From contig JANQRA010000011.1 of NCBI GenBank assembly GCA_028284765.1, positions 124,001 to 188,000 of the forward strand: a DNA stretch of 64,000 bases, given 5' to 3'. This document shows positions 1-9,177 of the stretch, piece after piece. Each line of letters starts with the position of its first letter. The first letter of the stretch is position 1. The notes below the pieces were generated by a model. That model saw nothing but the letters and a program-made list of their open reading frames with translations, ran no database searches and was not told the DNA's origin. The stretch is from Acidimicrobiia bacterium (GTDB lineage: Bacteria > Actinomycetota > Acidimicrobiia > Spongiisociales > ZC4RG35). The translations under genes were made by a program, and so were the position numbers.

Positions 1-1
1 C

Positions 2-1036
2 GCGTCTGGATTTGATCCAGAAGACATGGCTTTTCCGGTAGGTGGGGACGATTACCGAATCACAGATTCCTTTGGCGACTGTCGAGACGGATGTTCCCGA
101 CTCCACGAGGGTGTCGACATCATGGCTCCGGAGGGTGCGCCTGTTTACGCGGTGGCCGATGGAGTCGCTGAATGGGTCAGCCCGAACCAAGACCTGTGCT
201 GCCGTCTTCAGATCGACCATGGCGATGGGTGGATCACTCGGTACATCCATCTCTTGGACGATCGGACTGACTCGAACGGCAACTTCATCTGGAACGACGA
301 TCAGTTCTGGGGGATCGCACCCGGAATAGAGGACGGGACACCCATCTCCAAGGGTCAGCTGATCGGATGGGTCGGAGACTCTGGGAATGCTCCCGAGGGA
401 GTGACCCACCTCCACTTTGAGTTGAGGCGCAAGACAGGCGATTCATGGAAGTCGACTCCTCTGGATTCATATCAGTATCTGCTGTTGGCGGAGATGTCCT
501 ACAACGGCCAGTTCTATGACGACGACGGCAACACTCATGAGAACGACATCGAGAAGATCTTCGCTGCTGACATCACCCGTGGATGTAACCCGCCTACCAA
601 CAATCGCTACTGCCCCGACGCCCCGGTGAGCAGGGGAGCGATGGCAGCGTTCATCAATCGGACGCTCGGCCTGCCGGCTGCCACTCAGGACTACTTCTCG
701 GATGACAACGGCAACATCTTCGAAGGTGACATCAACGCCATCACTGAGGCCGGCATCGGATTCGGTTGCGGCAACGACTCGTACTGCCCGGATGACGACC
801 TGCTCAGGGAAGAGTTCGCCGAGATGTTCACACGAGCGTTCGGGTACACGAATCCCGGTGGCGACGACTTCTTCACCGACGACAACGACAGCGCCTATGA
901 AGAGTCGATAAACGCCCTGAAGGTTGCCGATGTCACCAAAGGTTGCAACCCGCCCGACAACGATCGGTTCTGCCCGTATCTACCCGTCGACCGCGCTGCG
1001 ATGGCCTCGTTCTTTGTGAGGGCACTCGATCTCTGA
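2..1036 (+). CDS. M23 metallopeptidase with three SLH-like repeats (5' partial)
   Basis: Peptidoglycan-directed endopeptidase of the lysostaphin/LytM type. The reading frame is open to the left edge, and the first ATG (position 26) falls inside the catalytic domain, so the signal peptide and N-terminus lie outside the window. Counting from that ATG, the zinc motif HxxxD is at His27/Asp31 and the second motif HLHFE is near residue 130. After about residue 160 come three SLH-like repeats of about 55 residues, each with an acidic DDDGN-type start and two cysteines. Repeats 1 and 3 have the long GCNPP loop and repeat 2 a short GCG loop. The protein is probably exported and wall-attached. It heads a cluster of proteins with the same C-terminal module. 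The family assignment is firm; the cleaved bond is unknown. Confidence 0.9.
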   Translation, partial: ASGFDPEDMAFPVGGDDYRITDSFGDCRDGCSRLHEGVDIMAPEGAPVYAVADGVAEWVSPNQDLCCRLQIDHGDGWITRYIHLLDDRTDSNGNFIWNDDQFWGIAPGIEDGTPISKGQLIGWVGDSGNAPEGVTHLHFELRRKTGDSWKSTPLDSYQYLLLAEMSYNGQFYDDDGNTHENDIEKIFAADITRGCNPPTNNRYCPDAPVSRGAMAAFINRTLGLPAATQDYFSDDNGNIFEGDINAITEAGIGFGCGNDSYCPDDDLLREEFAEMFTRAFGYTNPGGDDFFTDDNDSAYEESINALKVADVTKGCNPPDNDRFCPYLPVDRAAMASFFVRALDL

Positions 1037-1061
1037 CCTCTGCTGAGCCTTAGGGGCTTTC

Positions 1062-1067
1062 TAAGCT
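1062..1067 (+). promoter_or_regulatory. Putative -10 box (TAAGCT) for a leaderless transcript
   Basis: TAAGCT lies 7 bases before the GTG at 1075 and there is no ribosome-binding site, so transcription probably starts at or next to the start codon. No convincing -35 box is seen. Confidence 0.45.
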
Positions 1068-1074
1068 TCTGTGC

Positions 1075-1677
1075 GTGGAGAGCTACGAGAGGCTGTATAG
1101 CGAAGGCGGTTTCGGGTACGAGGCCGATCGGGCCAAGTGGGTCGAGTTCGTCGCCGAGCACTACGTCGCCGAGTTTGATCTTCTGCCGCCTAGGCAACGT
1201 ATGAAGAGAGCGCCCCGTCCCACCCTCCTCGACCTTCCTTGTGGCAATGGCTTCTGGACCGCAGTGTTGTCTGAATTGGGCTTTGACGCTCGGGGCGTAG
1301 ATCTCTCAGAAGCCGGGGTCGAGGCGGCGAGAACGAGCTACCCCGATCTCCAATTCGACGTTGGCAATGCTGAGGAGCCGCTACCTGTTGGTGATGCGAA
1401 GTTCGACGTGGTGTTTTCTCGCGCAATCACCCACCTCCACCGGGAGACCCTCGACCGACCCGGCACATACGCGATGGTTGCGAACCTGATGAGCTACGTT
1501 GCTCCCAAGGGCCAGTTGCTCGTCTCGTACTACAGCAAGCGGGACGGTGGCAGCACTGCTCACCACCACTATCACCCGGTCTCCGATCTTGTCGCTCTCT
1601 ATGAGCGCGTCGGTGATGTCTGGCATGTCGACGTTGTGAACAACTTCGTGCAGCTCTCCGTGCGTCACCGGGCCTAG
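1075..1677 (+). CDS. Class I SAM-dependent methyltransferase
   Basis: A 200-residue protein with a Rossmann-type methyltransferase core. Motif I (LLDLPCGNGFW, residues 51-61) binds the methionine moiety, an acidic residue follows in GVDLS, and DVVFSRAITHLH matches the motif IV region. The substrate cannot be named; the single compact domain and position between a wall peptidase and a GT-C transferase make a role in glycan or small-molecule methylation possible but unproven. The GTG start is preceded by a -10-like box rather than a ribosome-binding site. Its stop overlaps the GTG of the next gene by one base (TAGTG), so the two are probably co-transcribed. Confidence 0.8.
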   Translation: MESYERLYSEGGFGYEADRAKWVEFVAEHYVAEFDLLPPRQRMKRAPRPTLLDLPCGNGFWTAVLSELGFDARGVDLSEAGVEAARTSYPDLQFDVGNAEEPLPVGDAKFDVVFSRAITHLHRETLDRPGTYAMVANLMSYVAPKGQLLVSYYSKRDGGSTAHHHYHPVSDLVALYERVGDVWHVDVVNNFVQLSVRHRA

Positions 1678-3467
1678 TGGTCGGAGCCGCGGCCGAACGC
1701 TGGAGTTGGTGGTCCCAACTCACCGGGTTCGTTTCAGCTGTCGCCGTGGTATCCGGGGTTGTCTACCTCTTCATCATTGTTTGGGCCACGACTGGTAGCG
1801 CTTCGACACCAGGTCCGATCCGAACCCTGTTTGTGCTCGTGGCGGCGGTACTTGCCGTCCTCTTGGGGCGACCGTCTGGAGCCTGGAGACGCGGAGCGAT
1901 CATTGGCGTCGGGCTCATATTGATCGCCGTGGTCGGTGTCGAATTCGTCGGCCAGAATCCCAGCTTGGGTGTCGGTCAGCTTGGCGCCCTGGTTGGAGCG
2001 GCTGTGGCCCTACCGCTACTCAGTTCGGTCTTCTCGGGTCGACATCGCTATCTAGTTCCGGGCCTCCTGACCCTGGCCTTTGTCTTGGTGGCGGTGGCTT
2101 TGGTCAGAGTCGTTCTCGACGGCGGTGCTCTTGGTCACGACGAGTCCGCATACGCACTGAAGGCTCGCTCTTGGCTATCGGGCACACCTGACACCGGATG
2201 GCAGCTACACCGGGCGCCTTTCATCACCGTTCTCGGTCTACCGGTGATTGCGTTCACGGAGAGCGAGGTGGCGATACGAGTGGTCGGAGTCCTCACTGCG
2301 TTGTTCGCACTGGGTGTCGTCGCCATGATTGGCGCCCGCTTTGGCGGGAAATGGGTAGGCCTCCTCTCCGTTGCTGCGGTTGGAGCCTCCCTGCCATACC
2401 TCCGCCGGGGAAGCGAGTATCTGACGGACGTCCCGGCCGCAGGTCTTCTCTTGCTGATCGTGGGGGTAGTCGTGCGCGCAGCTAGGGAGCCCTCGAACGC
2501 GGCGAGGAGCGTTGTCTGGCTTGGCCCACTGGTGGCTGCGGCCTTCTACATGCGTTACCAGTCTGCCTTGGCCGTAGTGGCGATCGCGATCGGAGCCTTC
2601 GTCGTTTGGCCTTCCGAGATGAAACAGCTCCGAAGGCCTCTCACTCTCGCTGCGGCGATAGCGGTCGGGCTGATAGTCCCACACTTGGTCTGGGCCACCA
2701 TTGTCACCGGTGCGCCTTGGGGTGTAATTCTGGAGACCTCTGATGCAGCAGGACGCGCCTACCTCGGGGAAGGCCTCGTGGACTACGGCCGGGACTTCTT
2801 CGTAGATCTGACCGGCCCTCTAGGAGCAGCCCTGGTGTTGCTAGCAGCCGGCTGGATTGTCTGGGTCCTACTGAGCAAGAGCGTCCGAGAGGGCGACCGG
2901 AGTCTCGCCCTTTTCGTGGCGATCGTTGCGTTGGTCATTGTCGTGCCGCTGGGTCTGGTGGCTCACGGGGAACCGCGTTTTGTCTTCTTCCCTGTGTGGC
3001 TGCTCATTGCGCTTGGAAGCGTTGCCACAGTCAGAGTCGTGGGCACGATGAGCCTCCGTTGGGTGCCGGCTTTGGTTGCCGCAGCAACTCTCTTGTGGCT
3101 TCCTCTCCTCACGGAGTCGGTGAGGGTCGTCGACCAAAACGCCGAGGGCAGGGCGGAGTCCCTCTCGGTGTTAGTCGATGCGTCAAACCAGATCGAGACC
3201 GATGCTTCCGGGACATGCAACGTTCTCACCACCTATCAACCCCAGGTCACCTGGTATTCAGTTTGCTTCACCGAGTTCATGGAGCGGGGATGGGATCCGA
3301 CCCGTTTCGCAGACTTGCCTGGGGACAGGGACTTCGTGTTGCTTTTCGAGAATGGGAAGCGGCAGCCTTCCGACGCTGAGGAACGCTACGGAGACGTCGG
3401 AGTCAACACTCAGGTGTCGGCAGCGACACCCGTGCCAGGTGACGCCACGATCATCGCCCTCCCTTAG
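1677..3467 (+). CDS. Multi-pass GT-C family glycosyltransferase (ArnT/PMT-like)
   Basis: A 596-residue integral membrane protein with about a dozen hydrophobic segments. After the first few helices it has HDESAY, the acidic loop motif typical of dolichyl- or undecaprenyl-phosphate-sugar-dependent GT-C enzymes, followed by a long helical bundle (about residues 190-480) and a soluble C-terminal domain of about 110 residues. Such enzymes transfer a sugar from a lipid carrier to a glycan, lipid or protein on the outer membrane face. The acceptor here is unknown. It starts with GTG overlapping the methyltransferase stop, and its 3' end overlaps the convergent MurG-like gene by 4 bases. Confidence 0.75.
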   Translation: MVGAAAERWSWWSQLTGFVSAVAVVSGVVYLFIIVWATTGSASTPGPIRTLFVLVAAVLAVLLGRPSGAWRRGAIIGVGLILIAVVGVEFVGQNPSLGVGQLGALVGAAVALPLLSSVFSGRHRYLVPGLLTLAFVLVAVALVRVVLDGGALGHDESAYALKARSWLSGTPDTGWQLHRAPFITVLGLPVIAFTESEVAIRVVGVLTALFALGVVAMIGARFGGKWVGLLSVAAVGASLPYLRRGSEYLTDVPAAGLLLLIVGVVVRAAREPSNAARSVVWLGPLVAAAFYMRYQSALAVVAIAIGAFVVWPSEMKQLRRPLTLAAAIAVGLIVPHLVWATIVTGAPWGVILETSDAAGRAYLGEGLVDYGRDFFVDLTGPLGAALVLLAAGWIVWVLLSKSVREGDRSLALFVAIVALVIVVPLGLVAHGEPRFVFFPVWLLIALGSVATVRVVGTMSLRWVPALVAAATLLWLPLLTESVRVVDQNAEGRAESLSVLVDASNQIETDASGTCNVLTTYQPQVTWYSVCFTEFMERGWDPTRFADLPGDRDFVLLFENGKRQPSDAEERYGDVGVNTQVSAATPVPGDATIIALP

Positions 3468-4852
3468 GGGACGATGTCGTAGAACTCGTCGGCGATCAGC
3501 TCACGTTGGGAGCGATAGCCTGACGATGAGCCTGAGAGCACATGCTCGACAGGGTCATTGCCCAGGATTTCCTCGATCGTCGGTTCATCCGAGTATCTCA
3601 ACACCGGTAGTTCTGAGGACTCACCGAGGGTCACGCGCATCGGCTTACCGGGAGGCTCCGTCGGGCGACCCAAAGCTCGTTTGACCGCATTGGTGCCCTG
3701 TGGGCCGAGCACACGTTTTATGGCCGCCTTGGCGTCGTCTCTTGCTCGGGCAAATGTCTGGACGAGTGTCCGCTTGTTCGGCTTGTAGCTTTCGGCCAGC
3801 CAGACAAGTGCCTCCACGGTTGCCGTGGCCCCATCGACCTGAGGTGCAGGCGGGTGTTCGCCAGCGTTGAACCGGCTGACGAAACCCTCGAACTGCTCGA
3901 CCGACAGCGCGAGGGCGTCCCCGGCCACGGTCGCATAGCCTTGGTGTTCAGCCTCTCTCGCCCGAGCCACCTGGTCATCGGTGCGGGTCTGAGTATTGGG
4001 CACCAGCATCGTCGGCAGACCGGCAGGGAGGAACTCGTGGACCGCGTTGTATCCCGCGGCGCTAACCACAGCGTCGAAAGCGTCCAGGTACTTCACGAGC
4101 GGGAACACCCCGGAAACCTCCCTGACCCGTGCGTCGGGTTTCAGCGGAATTATGTTCTCCGCTATCGCACTTTTGAGCACGGCCACCTGCCAGTTAGTGC
4201 GCTCGAGTATTGCGTCGACGATTGTTTGGCCCGGCGATGCCACGTCTCCAAGACGACCGGTCCCCAAAGTGACCAGGACGGTCGTAGTCTCCAGGGTCAG
4301 ATTGAGGGCTGATCGAGCATCCTGACGATTGAGTCTCTCGATCGTCTGGTAGAGGCTCACCGGGGGGACACGCACGACGTCATCCTGACCGGCTGTAGCC
4401 CCTCTGTCGGCGGCAGCTGACAGATCTCCGGGTTCGAGGACGAAATCGAACAGGTCGGCCTTCCACAGTTGGCCTTCGTTGGCTCCCGGTTGCCACATCC
4501 CTCTCCGGAACCACACGAAAGGTGTGTCAGGCATCTCTCTCTTGGCCAACGTCACCCCCCTGTAAGGAGCGACGCCATCGAAGGACACGACGTCGGCGTC
4601 GACCTCGTTGGCGATCGCTTGGATCCGCGCAGACACGTAGTGAGGCCAGCGAACGTCAGGCTGCCAACGCCTGTCGGGTCCAGGGCAATACTCGCCGAGC
4701 AGCCCGAGCTGCCCGATCGAAGGCAGAGCTGCCGACATCGACATGATCGTCACCCTTGTGTCCGCCGGGGCAGCTAGCGCCACTGCAGATTGGCGAGCCA
4801 GATGGCCCATGCCCACACCGTTACTCGTGAGCAGAAGCAGGGACTTGCTCAT
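3464..4852 (-). CDS. GT-B glycosyltransferase, MurG-like
   Basis: A 462-residue cytoplasmic transferase. The N-terminus reads LLTSNGVGMGHLARQ, the glycine-rich GHxxR loop of MurG/GT28-type enzymes, and the C-terminal half carries the nucleotide-sugar site region (VSAAGYNAVHEFLPAGLPTM), where MurG has its GGxxT/E segment. About 100 extra residues follow the GT-B core and are predicted disordered or regulatory. The gene starts 2 bases after the stop of the upstream GT2/pyruvyltransferase gene, so they form an operon with the CgeB-like gene. It probably adds a sugar to the same surface polymer. MurG itself is unlikely because the protein is larger and not in a dcw cluster. Confidence 0.8.
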   Translation of the reverse strand: MSKSLLLLTSNGVGMGHLARQSAVALAAPADTRVTIMSMSAALPSIGQLGLLGEYCPGPDRRWQPDVRWPHYVSARIQAIANEVDADVVSFDGVAPYRGVTLAKREMPDTPFVWFRRGMWQPGANEGQLWKADLFDFVLEPGDLSAAADRGATAGQDDVVRVPPVSLYQTIERLNRQDARSALNLTLETTTVLVTLGTGRLGDVASPGQTIVDAILERTNWQVAVLKSAIAENIIPLKPDARVREVSGVFPLVKYLDAFDAVVSAAGYNAVHEFLPAGLPTMLVPNTQTRTDDQVARAREAEHQGYATVAGDALALSVEQFEGFVSRFNAGEHPPAPQVDGATATVEALVWLAESYKPNKRTLVQTFARARDDAKAAIKRVLGPQGTNAVKRALGRPTEPPGKPMRVTLGESSELPVLRYSDEPTIEEILGNDPVEHVLSGSSSGYRSQRELIADEFYDIVP

Positions 4853-4854
4853 CC

Positions 4855-7449
4855 TTAGAAGAAGGTGTGCAGTCGATCGGCCGCTTCGACCTGCTTGCGT
4901 CGCAAGAGATCAACCTGTTGGTTCATGACCGCGAGGAGCGACGTCCTTCCCTCGAGCGCATCTCGCGCCAGGGATGTCAGCGCATCGCCACCAACGGAGT
5001 CGGTCTTGATGACCAGATCGTCCAATGCGACCGACGCAGCGAAGTCTCGAAGCTTTGGTCGATACTCGACCATGAGGGGAAGCGAACCCGCCGCGGCGGC
5101 TAGCACGGCTGCGTGAAGACGCTCAGCGACCACCAAGTCGGCAGTTGCGAGTAGGTCCAATGCCGGCTGGGGATCATCGTGCGCGGCCAGATAGGGGAGG
5201 TCGGGAGCATCGGCCTGACGCATCATTTCGATGATGTGACGGTCGTCTCCGGGAAAAGCCGATAGGACCCAGACGTCCCGGCCCTCGCTCCTGAGCGTCT
5301 TGATCAGGCGCGCAAACGCCGAAAACACTGCTTGGTCAGATTCCCCCCATAGGAGACCTCTCGTGAAAGCAGGGGAGACAACCACCCGGCCATCGACGGA
5401 TTCGATACCTCCCGTTGGCTGAAGCGAAAGGGCGGGATCGCCGATCACCGTGATTGGAGACCTCACCCCCCAGCCATCCAATACGGATTCCGAAATCGGC
5501 CCTCGTACTCCGACCATGGCACAGGACTCGACAAAGGCTGCCCACTCCTCGGGCTTCTCCTTGGGCTCCGTCCAGTACTCAGGATTGGCAACACCAGTAC
5601 CAAATATGACGCGTTCGACTCTCGGACTGTCGTGGGCCTTGAGTTTTCGAAGGTAACCGCGATTAATCAGCGTTCCACCGCCGAGCATGAGCATTCCGGC
5701 GGAGGGCATGCCGGGTGACACCTCAGCCCATGGCAACAGTTGACGTGTGGCCAGAAGCATCGCTTCATCGCCGAGATTCTGATGGCCCGACCAGCCGATG
5801 TAGTTGACGGTCGGTGAATTGACCTGATTGGGCTCCGGCCGACCCGGGTTTGCGACGTAGCGATAGTTGCTTCCGGTGAGGATCGCCTTTGCGACTCTCA
5901 TCGGCGCCTTGGCTGCCCGCATGCCTCCCTTCTTGAGGTCGCTCATTGCCTCCGATCTGGTGGATGTAGGAGGCCCGAAGCCCTCCGGTGCCTGATCCCG
6001 GTTTTCAGAAGGCAGCCATACGAGAGGTGCGTTGTGAGATACGTGGTCGAGGTTGTCGACCACCCATTGCCAGGCTTCGTTGACGCTGGCTCCGGTCTTG
6101 AGGCTCTTCATCAGATCGCGTCGTCTGGTCATGCCGAATATCGGCAGACCGCTGTCCCACTGGTTGTCCATGTGGTCAATGTCCACATCGGTTCGGAATA
6201 CCACCGTCGAATCCTGGTACTGGATCCCGTAGGCAGCAGTGACATAGCCGAGCCGGGGTCTCCGTTCGATGGCGGCCACCGAGCGGCTGAGCAGCCGGTG
6301 GTCGGGAGCGGCTTCCCCGTGCAGCAACGCGACGAACTCGCCTTTTGACGCCTTCACTGCATCCTCGGTGCTCGCAGCCGACGAGAATCTTGGATCAGCG
6401 GTGCGACGCTCGATGAACGGGTTGGCTGATTCACCGAAGCCGGTGACGATGACTTCCAAGTCGTCCAAGCGCTGTCTCAGGAGCTGATCTGCAAGGTCGT
6501 CGAGTCGGCCGGCGCGGCTCCCGTGAATGATGACGGTCACTTTCGGTGCTTCATTGATGACGCCACCCTCCGTCCGATAGAAGCGGTGAGGGATCTTCGA
6601 GCGGATCAATCCCTCGTTGAGCTTGCGCTGTTCGTCACGCCATCCTGCGGGTCCCGAGTCTTCTTGGGTTTGGTGATACATCGCTGCGGACGATGCGTCG
6701 ATGAAGAACGCACCGTCGTTCCAGAGTCGCCAACCAAGCTCTGTGTCTTCCCCGCCCCAGCGGCGGAAGTCTGCGCTGAAACCGCCGGCGCGTTCGAAGG
6801 CCTTGGCATCGACGGAAAAGTTCGAGGAGACGAGCGACCTGAAGGCTTCGTCGCCAGTTCGGAGTGATGCGGTTCGACGGTGCAGGATGTCCCGAAAGTC
6901 CTCGGACCGCTGGTTGTGCCAGTCGACATCGTCTGCCCCGAAGGCGAGGTCTCTGAGAGTGGGTCCTCCAGCGGAGATCTCGTCGGGAGCCAATTCACTG
7001 AGATCGACGTGGTGGCGGGAGCCGATCACCACGAGATCGGAAGCCAGGTGATGCCAAGCCGCATGTCGGCTGACTGCGTCCCGATCCGGCACAGAGTCGG
7101 CGTCGAAGAACACATACACGTCGGCATCCGCTGAAGACATCGCTCCGAGGTTTCGGGCTTGACCGGCCCCGTAGCCGTCATGATCGCGCCGGAGCACACG
7201 CACATCCAAGCTGTCGCGAGACTCTGCAACCGCAGCTGGCACATCTTCATCTGACCCATCGTCGGACACGACGACTTGCATCAGATCCGAGGGATAGGTC
7301 TGGGCGACGAGACCGGCGAGGGTTCGTTTCAACAGCTCAACCCGGTTGTAGACCGGGATGACAACTGAAACCCTGAGGGTGGGCACAATCTCGCCACCGT
7401 GATTCAGTGCGCTGTAGTCGTTCTCCGGCGCGATCAGTGGTCTTCGCAC
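4855..7449 (-). CDS. Fusion: GT2 glycosyltransferase + second GT2-like domain + polysaccharide pyruvyltransferase
   Basis: An 864-residue three-domain protein. Residues 25-290 are a GT2 (GT-A fold) transferase with DDGSDED (63-69), a DAD metal site (117-119) and WGGEDTELGW (231-240). Residues about 303-480 look like a second, reduced GT2-type domain (KVTVIIHGS, GEFVALLHGEA). Residues about 548-835 are a polysaccharide pyruvyltransferase of the CsaB type: NYIGWSGHQNLGDEA opens it, and LMLGGGTLI, FGTGVA, GVRGPIS, VIGDPALS and ERLHAAVLA follow in the usual order. CsaB enzymes put a pyruvate ketal on wall glycans, the ligand of SLH domains. The GTG start has a TACTCT box 8 bases upstream. The fusion and its SLH-rich neighbourhood are the notable points. 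Confidence 0.88.
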   Translation of the reverse strand: MRRPLIAPENDYSALNHGGEIVPTLRVSVVIPVYNRVELLKRTLAGLVAQTYPSDLMQVVVSDDGSDEDVPAAVAESRDSLDVRVLRRDHDGYGAGQARNLGAMSSADADVYVFFDADSVPDRDAVSRHAAWHHLASDLVVIGSRHHVDLSELAPDEISAGGPTLRDLAFGADDVDWHNQRSEDFRDILHRRTASLRTGDEAFRSLVSSNFSVDAKAFERAGGFSADFRRWGGEDTELGWRLWNDGAFFIDASSAAMYHQTQEDSGPAGWRDEQRKLNEGLIRSKIPHRFYRTEGGVINEAPKVTVIIHGSRAGRLDDLADQLLRQRLDDLEVIVTGFGESANPFIERRTADPRFSSAASTEDAVKASKGEFVALLHGEAAPDHRLLSRSVAAIERRPRLGYVTAAYGIQYQDSTVVFRTDVDIDHMDNQWDSGLPIFGMTRRRDLMKSLKTGASVNEAWQWVVDNLDHVSHNAPLVWLPSENRDQAPEGFGPPTSTRSEAMSDLKKGGMRAAKAPMRVAKAILTGSNYRYVANPGRPEPNQVNSPTVNYIGWSGHQNLGDEAMLLATRQLLPWAEVSPGMPSAGMLMLGGGTLINRGYLRKLKAHDSPRVERVIFGTGVANPEYWTEPKEKPEEWAAFVESCAMVGVRGPISESVLDGWGVRSPITVIGDPALSLQPTGGIESVDGRVVVSPAFTRGLLWGESDQAVFSAFARLIKTLRSEGRDVWVLSAFPGDDRHIIEMMRQADAPDLPYLAAHDDPQPALDLLATADLVVAERLHAAVLAAAAGSLPLMVEYRPKLRDFAASVALDDLVIKTDSVGGDALTSLARDALEGRTSLLAVMNQQVDLLRRKQVEAADRLHTFF

Positions 7450-7457
7450 GAGCCAGG

Positions 7458-7463
7458 AGAGTA
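7458..7463 (-). promoter_or_regulatory. Putative -10 box (TACTCT) for the GT2/pyruvyltransferase gene
   Basis: On the minus strand TACTCT ends 8 bases before the GTG at 7449, just inside the gap after the CgeB-like gene. It may give the fusion gene its own leaderless promoter within the operon. Confidence 0.35.
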
Positions 7464-7464
7464 A

Positions 7465-9159
7465 CTAGGGGACAGGGGTCTGCTCCGGATCAGGTGATAC
7501 CCGATACCCCGACGACCCAAAGACGAACACACTCGAATCGCCGAACTCGTGAACGCGGGGCTCGCCGTGAGCCGCTTCGACCAGGTCCCCGATTTCGGAC
7601 GCAAGAGAACGAGGGGTGACTACGGCCATCCGGGCAGCCTCAACCGCGCGTCGGCGTTCGGAAGCATTGCCTGAAGTGATCACTGACACCTGGAACGAGC
7701 GTGGCTCTGCACGGTCTGCAGCAACTTCAAATCGCCAGACCTCGCGGTCTGGAAGCTGCTCTTGGGTGGCCTCGCCCAAGTCGAGGATGCGTTGGGCGTC
7801 GGGGAATCGATCGACCGCCCCAGCATGGCCGGTTGGAATCGGGGGTGGGTCGGGAGGCTCCACGTCTTCGGACCGGATTCGGGAGGCGATGTTGAGCAGA
7901 GTGTCGGCTCGGTGAACGTATGTGTGGCTGTCCCACACTCTCGAGTGTCCAGCGCGGCCGACTTCCTCCGTCCCCTGGTCGAGCATGCGATGGATCTGGT
8001 CGGCAGGTTGGTCGTCCATCGGCATGAACTCCTCCTCCGGGTCCAGGATCAGGCCCAGGCCGGGGGAGTAGCGACTCAGAAGCGTTGCTCCGGCGCCGGT
8101 GGCCTCGAAGGCTCGCATGGTGATCGGGAAGTGTCGCCCATGGCCGTCGTCAGGGACGATCCGGGAGTCCCGGTAGAGCTTCATCATTTCGGCTGGCGAC
8201 ATGTCGGTCGAGAGCGCCACAGCCCCTTCACCCAGAGACGTCGTCAGATCTTCAAGCAGCTCGACTCTCTCCTGATAGCGATCGCCGACAGCAGGGCTGC
8301 CGACGAATCCGACGTCGTGGCTGCGGTCGCCGTGGGGTCTGAAATCTCGGTCCGCTATCTCGGGAGCAACCGCAAAGGGCAGTCGCTCAACCAACCCGTG
8401 GAAATGGTGAGCCAAATGCCAACTGTGGGCAAGAGCCACTGCCGAAGCCCCATAGCGACGCTGCAGGCGGACATTGGCGGACAGGTGGTGTTCGCCGTGG
8501 TGAACCCAGAACACGACAGGCACACCGGGGTTCGTCCCGGAAACGGGAAGACCGGGGAGTTTGCTCTCGACGATGAAGACCCCGAGGGCGTCGGGGGGTA
8601 TTTGATCCCAGGCGATGCCCTGCGTCCGCATGACATCCAGCCCGAGCGATCTGAAGCCTTCTTCGAGATATCTTCCTGGGTTCCGCTCGCTACGTCGATA
8701 GGCGACCACAACCGTTCCGGTTGCATGGGCTGGTTGGGGTTGACTCCAACCTGGGACATGGATGCTTGGTTGGCGATCGGAGGATGGGCGAGACAGTGAG
8801 ATCTCTCGGGGAGCGCGCCATATGAGTGTCCTGTCATCTTGGGCCCAGCCCGGTCGACCAACGACTGTCGCCCTCTCTCCTTCGGCGGCTCGAAGAGCGA
8901 TGTTTTGCGCAGCCTCCTGGACCGGTAGGTAGAGATCTGCGCCCGACTCAACCAGGAGGTCCACTGCTCTGTCAGCAGTCGACTTCCTACTCAGACGGTC
9001 TCCGAACGAGGGGCGCGCAGCGTCTCTGACCCACTGGAGTTCTGATCCTTGATAGGAGACGCCGCACAGTTCGTGTCCTGCTGCGCTGAGTGCCGCCGCC
9101 TGGGCGCGAGCGCGTGGGTCGTCATCAATAGATGAGGTTGAGATCAGACAGATGCGCAC
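7465..9159 (-). CDS. CgeB-like GT-B glycosyltransferase
   Basis: About 564 residues. The N-terminus (RICLISTSSIDDDPRARAQA) is a GT4-like first strand and loop. The central part includes a glycine-containing PHGDRSHDVGFVGSP segment, and PITMRAFEATGAGATLLSRYSPGL is the signature of the CgeB/Glyco_trans_1_2 nucleotide-sugar domain. The last 130 residues (PPDPPPIPTGHAGAV onward) are an extra domain I do not recognise. I chose the GTG at 9159 because a TACGGT box lies 7 bases upstream; a TTG one codon earlier is the alternative. The stop is 15 bases before the next gene. It is likely a sugar transferase for the same surface polymer as its operon partners. Confidence 0.78.
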   Translation of the reverse strand: MRICLISTSSIDDDPRARAQAAALSAAGHELCGVSYQGSELQWVRDAARPSFGDRLSRKSTADRAVDLLVESGADLYLPVQEAAQNIALRAAEGERATVVGRPGWAQDDRTLIWRAPREISLSRPSSDRQPSIHVPGWSQPQPAHATGTVVVAYRRSERNPGRYLEEGFRSLGLDVMRTQGIAWDQIPPDALGVFIVESKLPGLPVSGTNPGVPVVFWVHHGEHHLSANVRLQRRYGASAVALAHSWHLAHHFHGLVERLPFAVAPEIADRDFRPHGDRSHDVGFVGSPAVGDRYQERVELLEDLTTSLGEGAVALSTDMSPAEMMKLYRDSRIVPDDGHGRHFPITMRAFEATGAGATLLSRYSPGLGLILDPEEEFMPMDDQPADQIHRMLDQGTEEVGRAGHSRVWDSHTYVHRADTLLNIASRIRSEDVEPPDPPPIPTGHAGAVDRFPDAQRILDLGEATQEQLPDREVWRFEVAADRAEPRSFQVSVITSGNASERRRAVEAARMAVVTPRSLASEIGDLVEAAHGEPRVHEFGDSSVFVFGSSGYRVSPDPEQTPVP

Positions 9160-9166
9160 CAACGAG

Positions 9167-9172
9167 ACCGTA
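9167..9172 (-). promoter_or_regulatory. Putative -10 box (TACGGT) for the CgeB-like operon
   Basis: Lies 7 bases before the GTG at 9159 on the minus strand with no ribosome-binding site between. It would drive the CgeB-like, GT2/pyruvyltransferase and MurG-like genes. Confidence 0.45.
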
Positions 9173-9177
9173 TCGGT

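Noticed and set aside
3464-4852. Calling this gene murG.
   Set aside because: It has the GT-B loops but is about 100 residues longer, lies outside a division-wall cluster, and is in an operon with surface-glycan genes.
7762-8799. A 345-residue plus-strand frame.
   Set aside because: It is antisense to the CgeB-like gene and lacks any recognisable motif or start signal.
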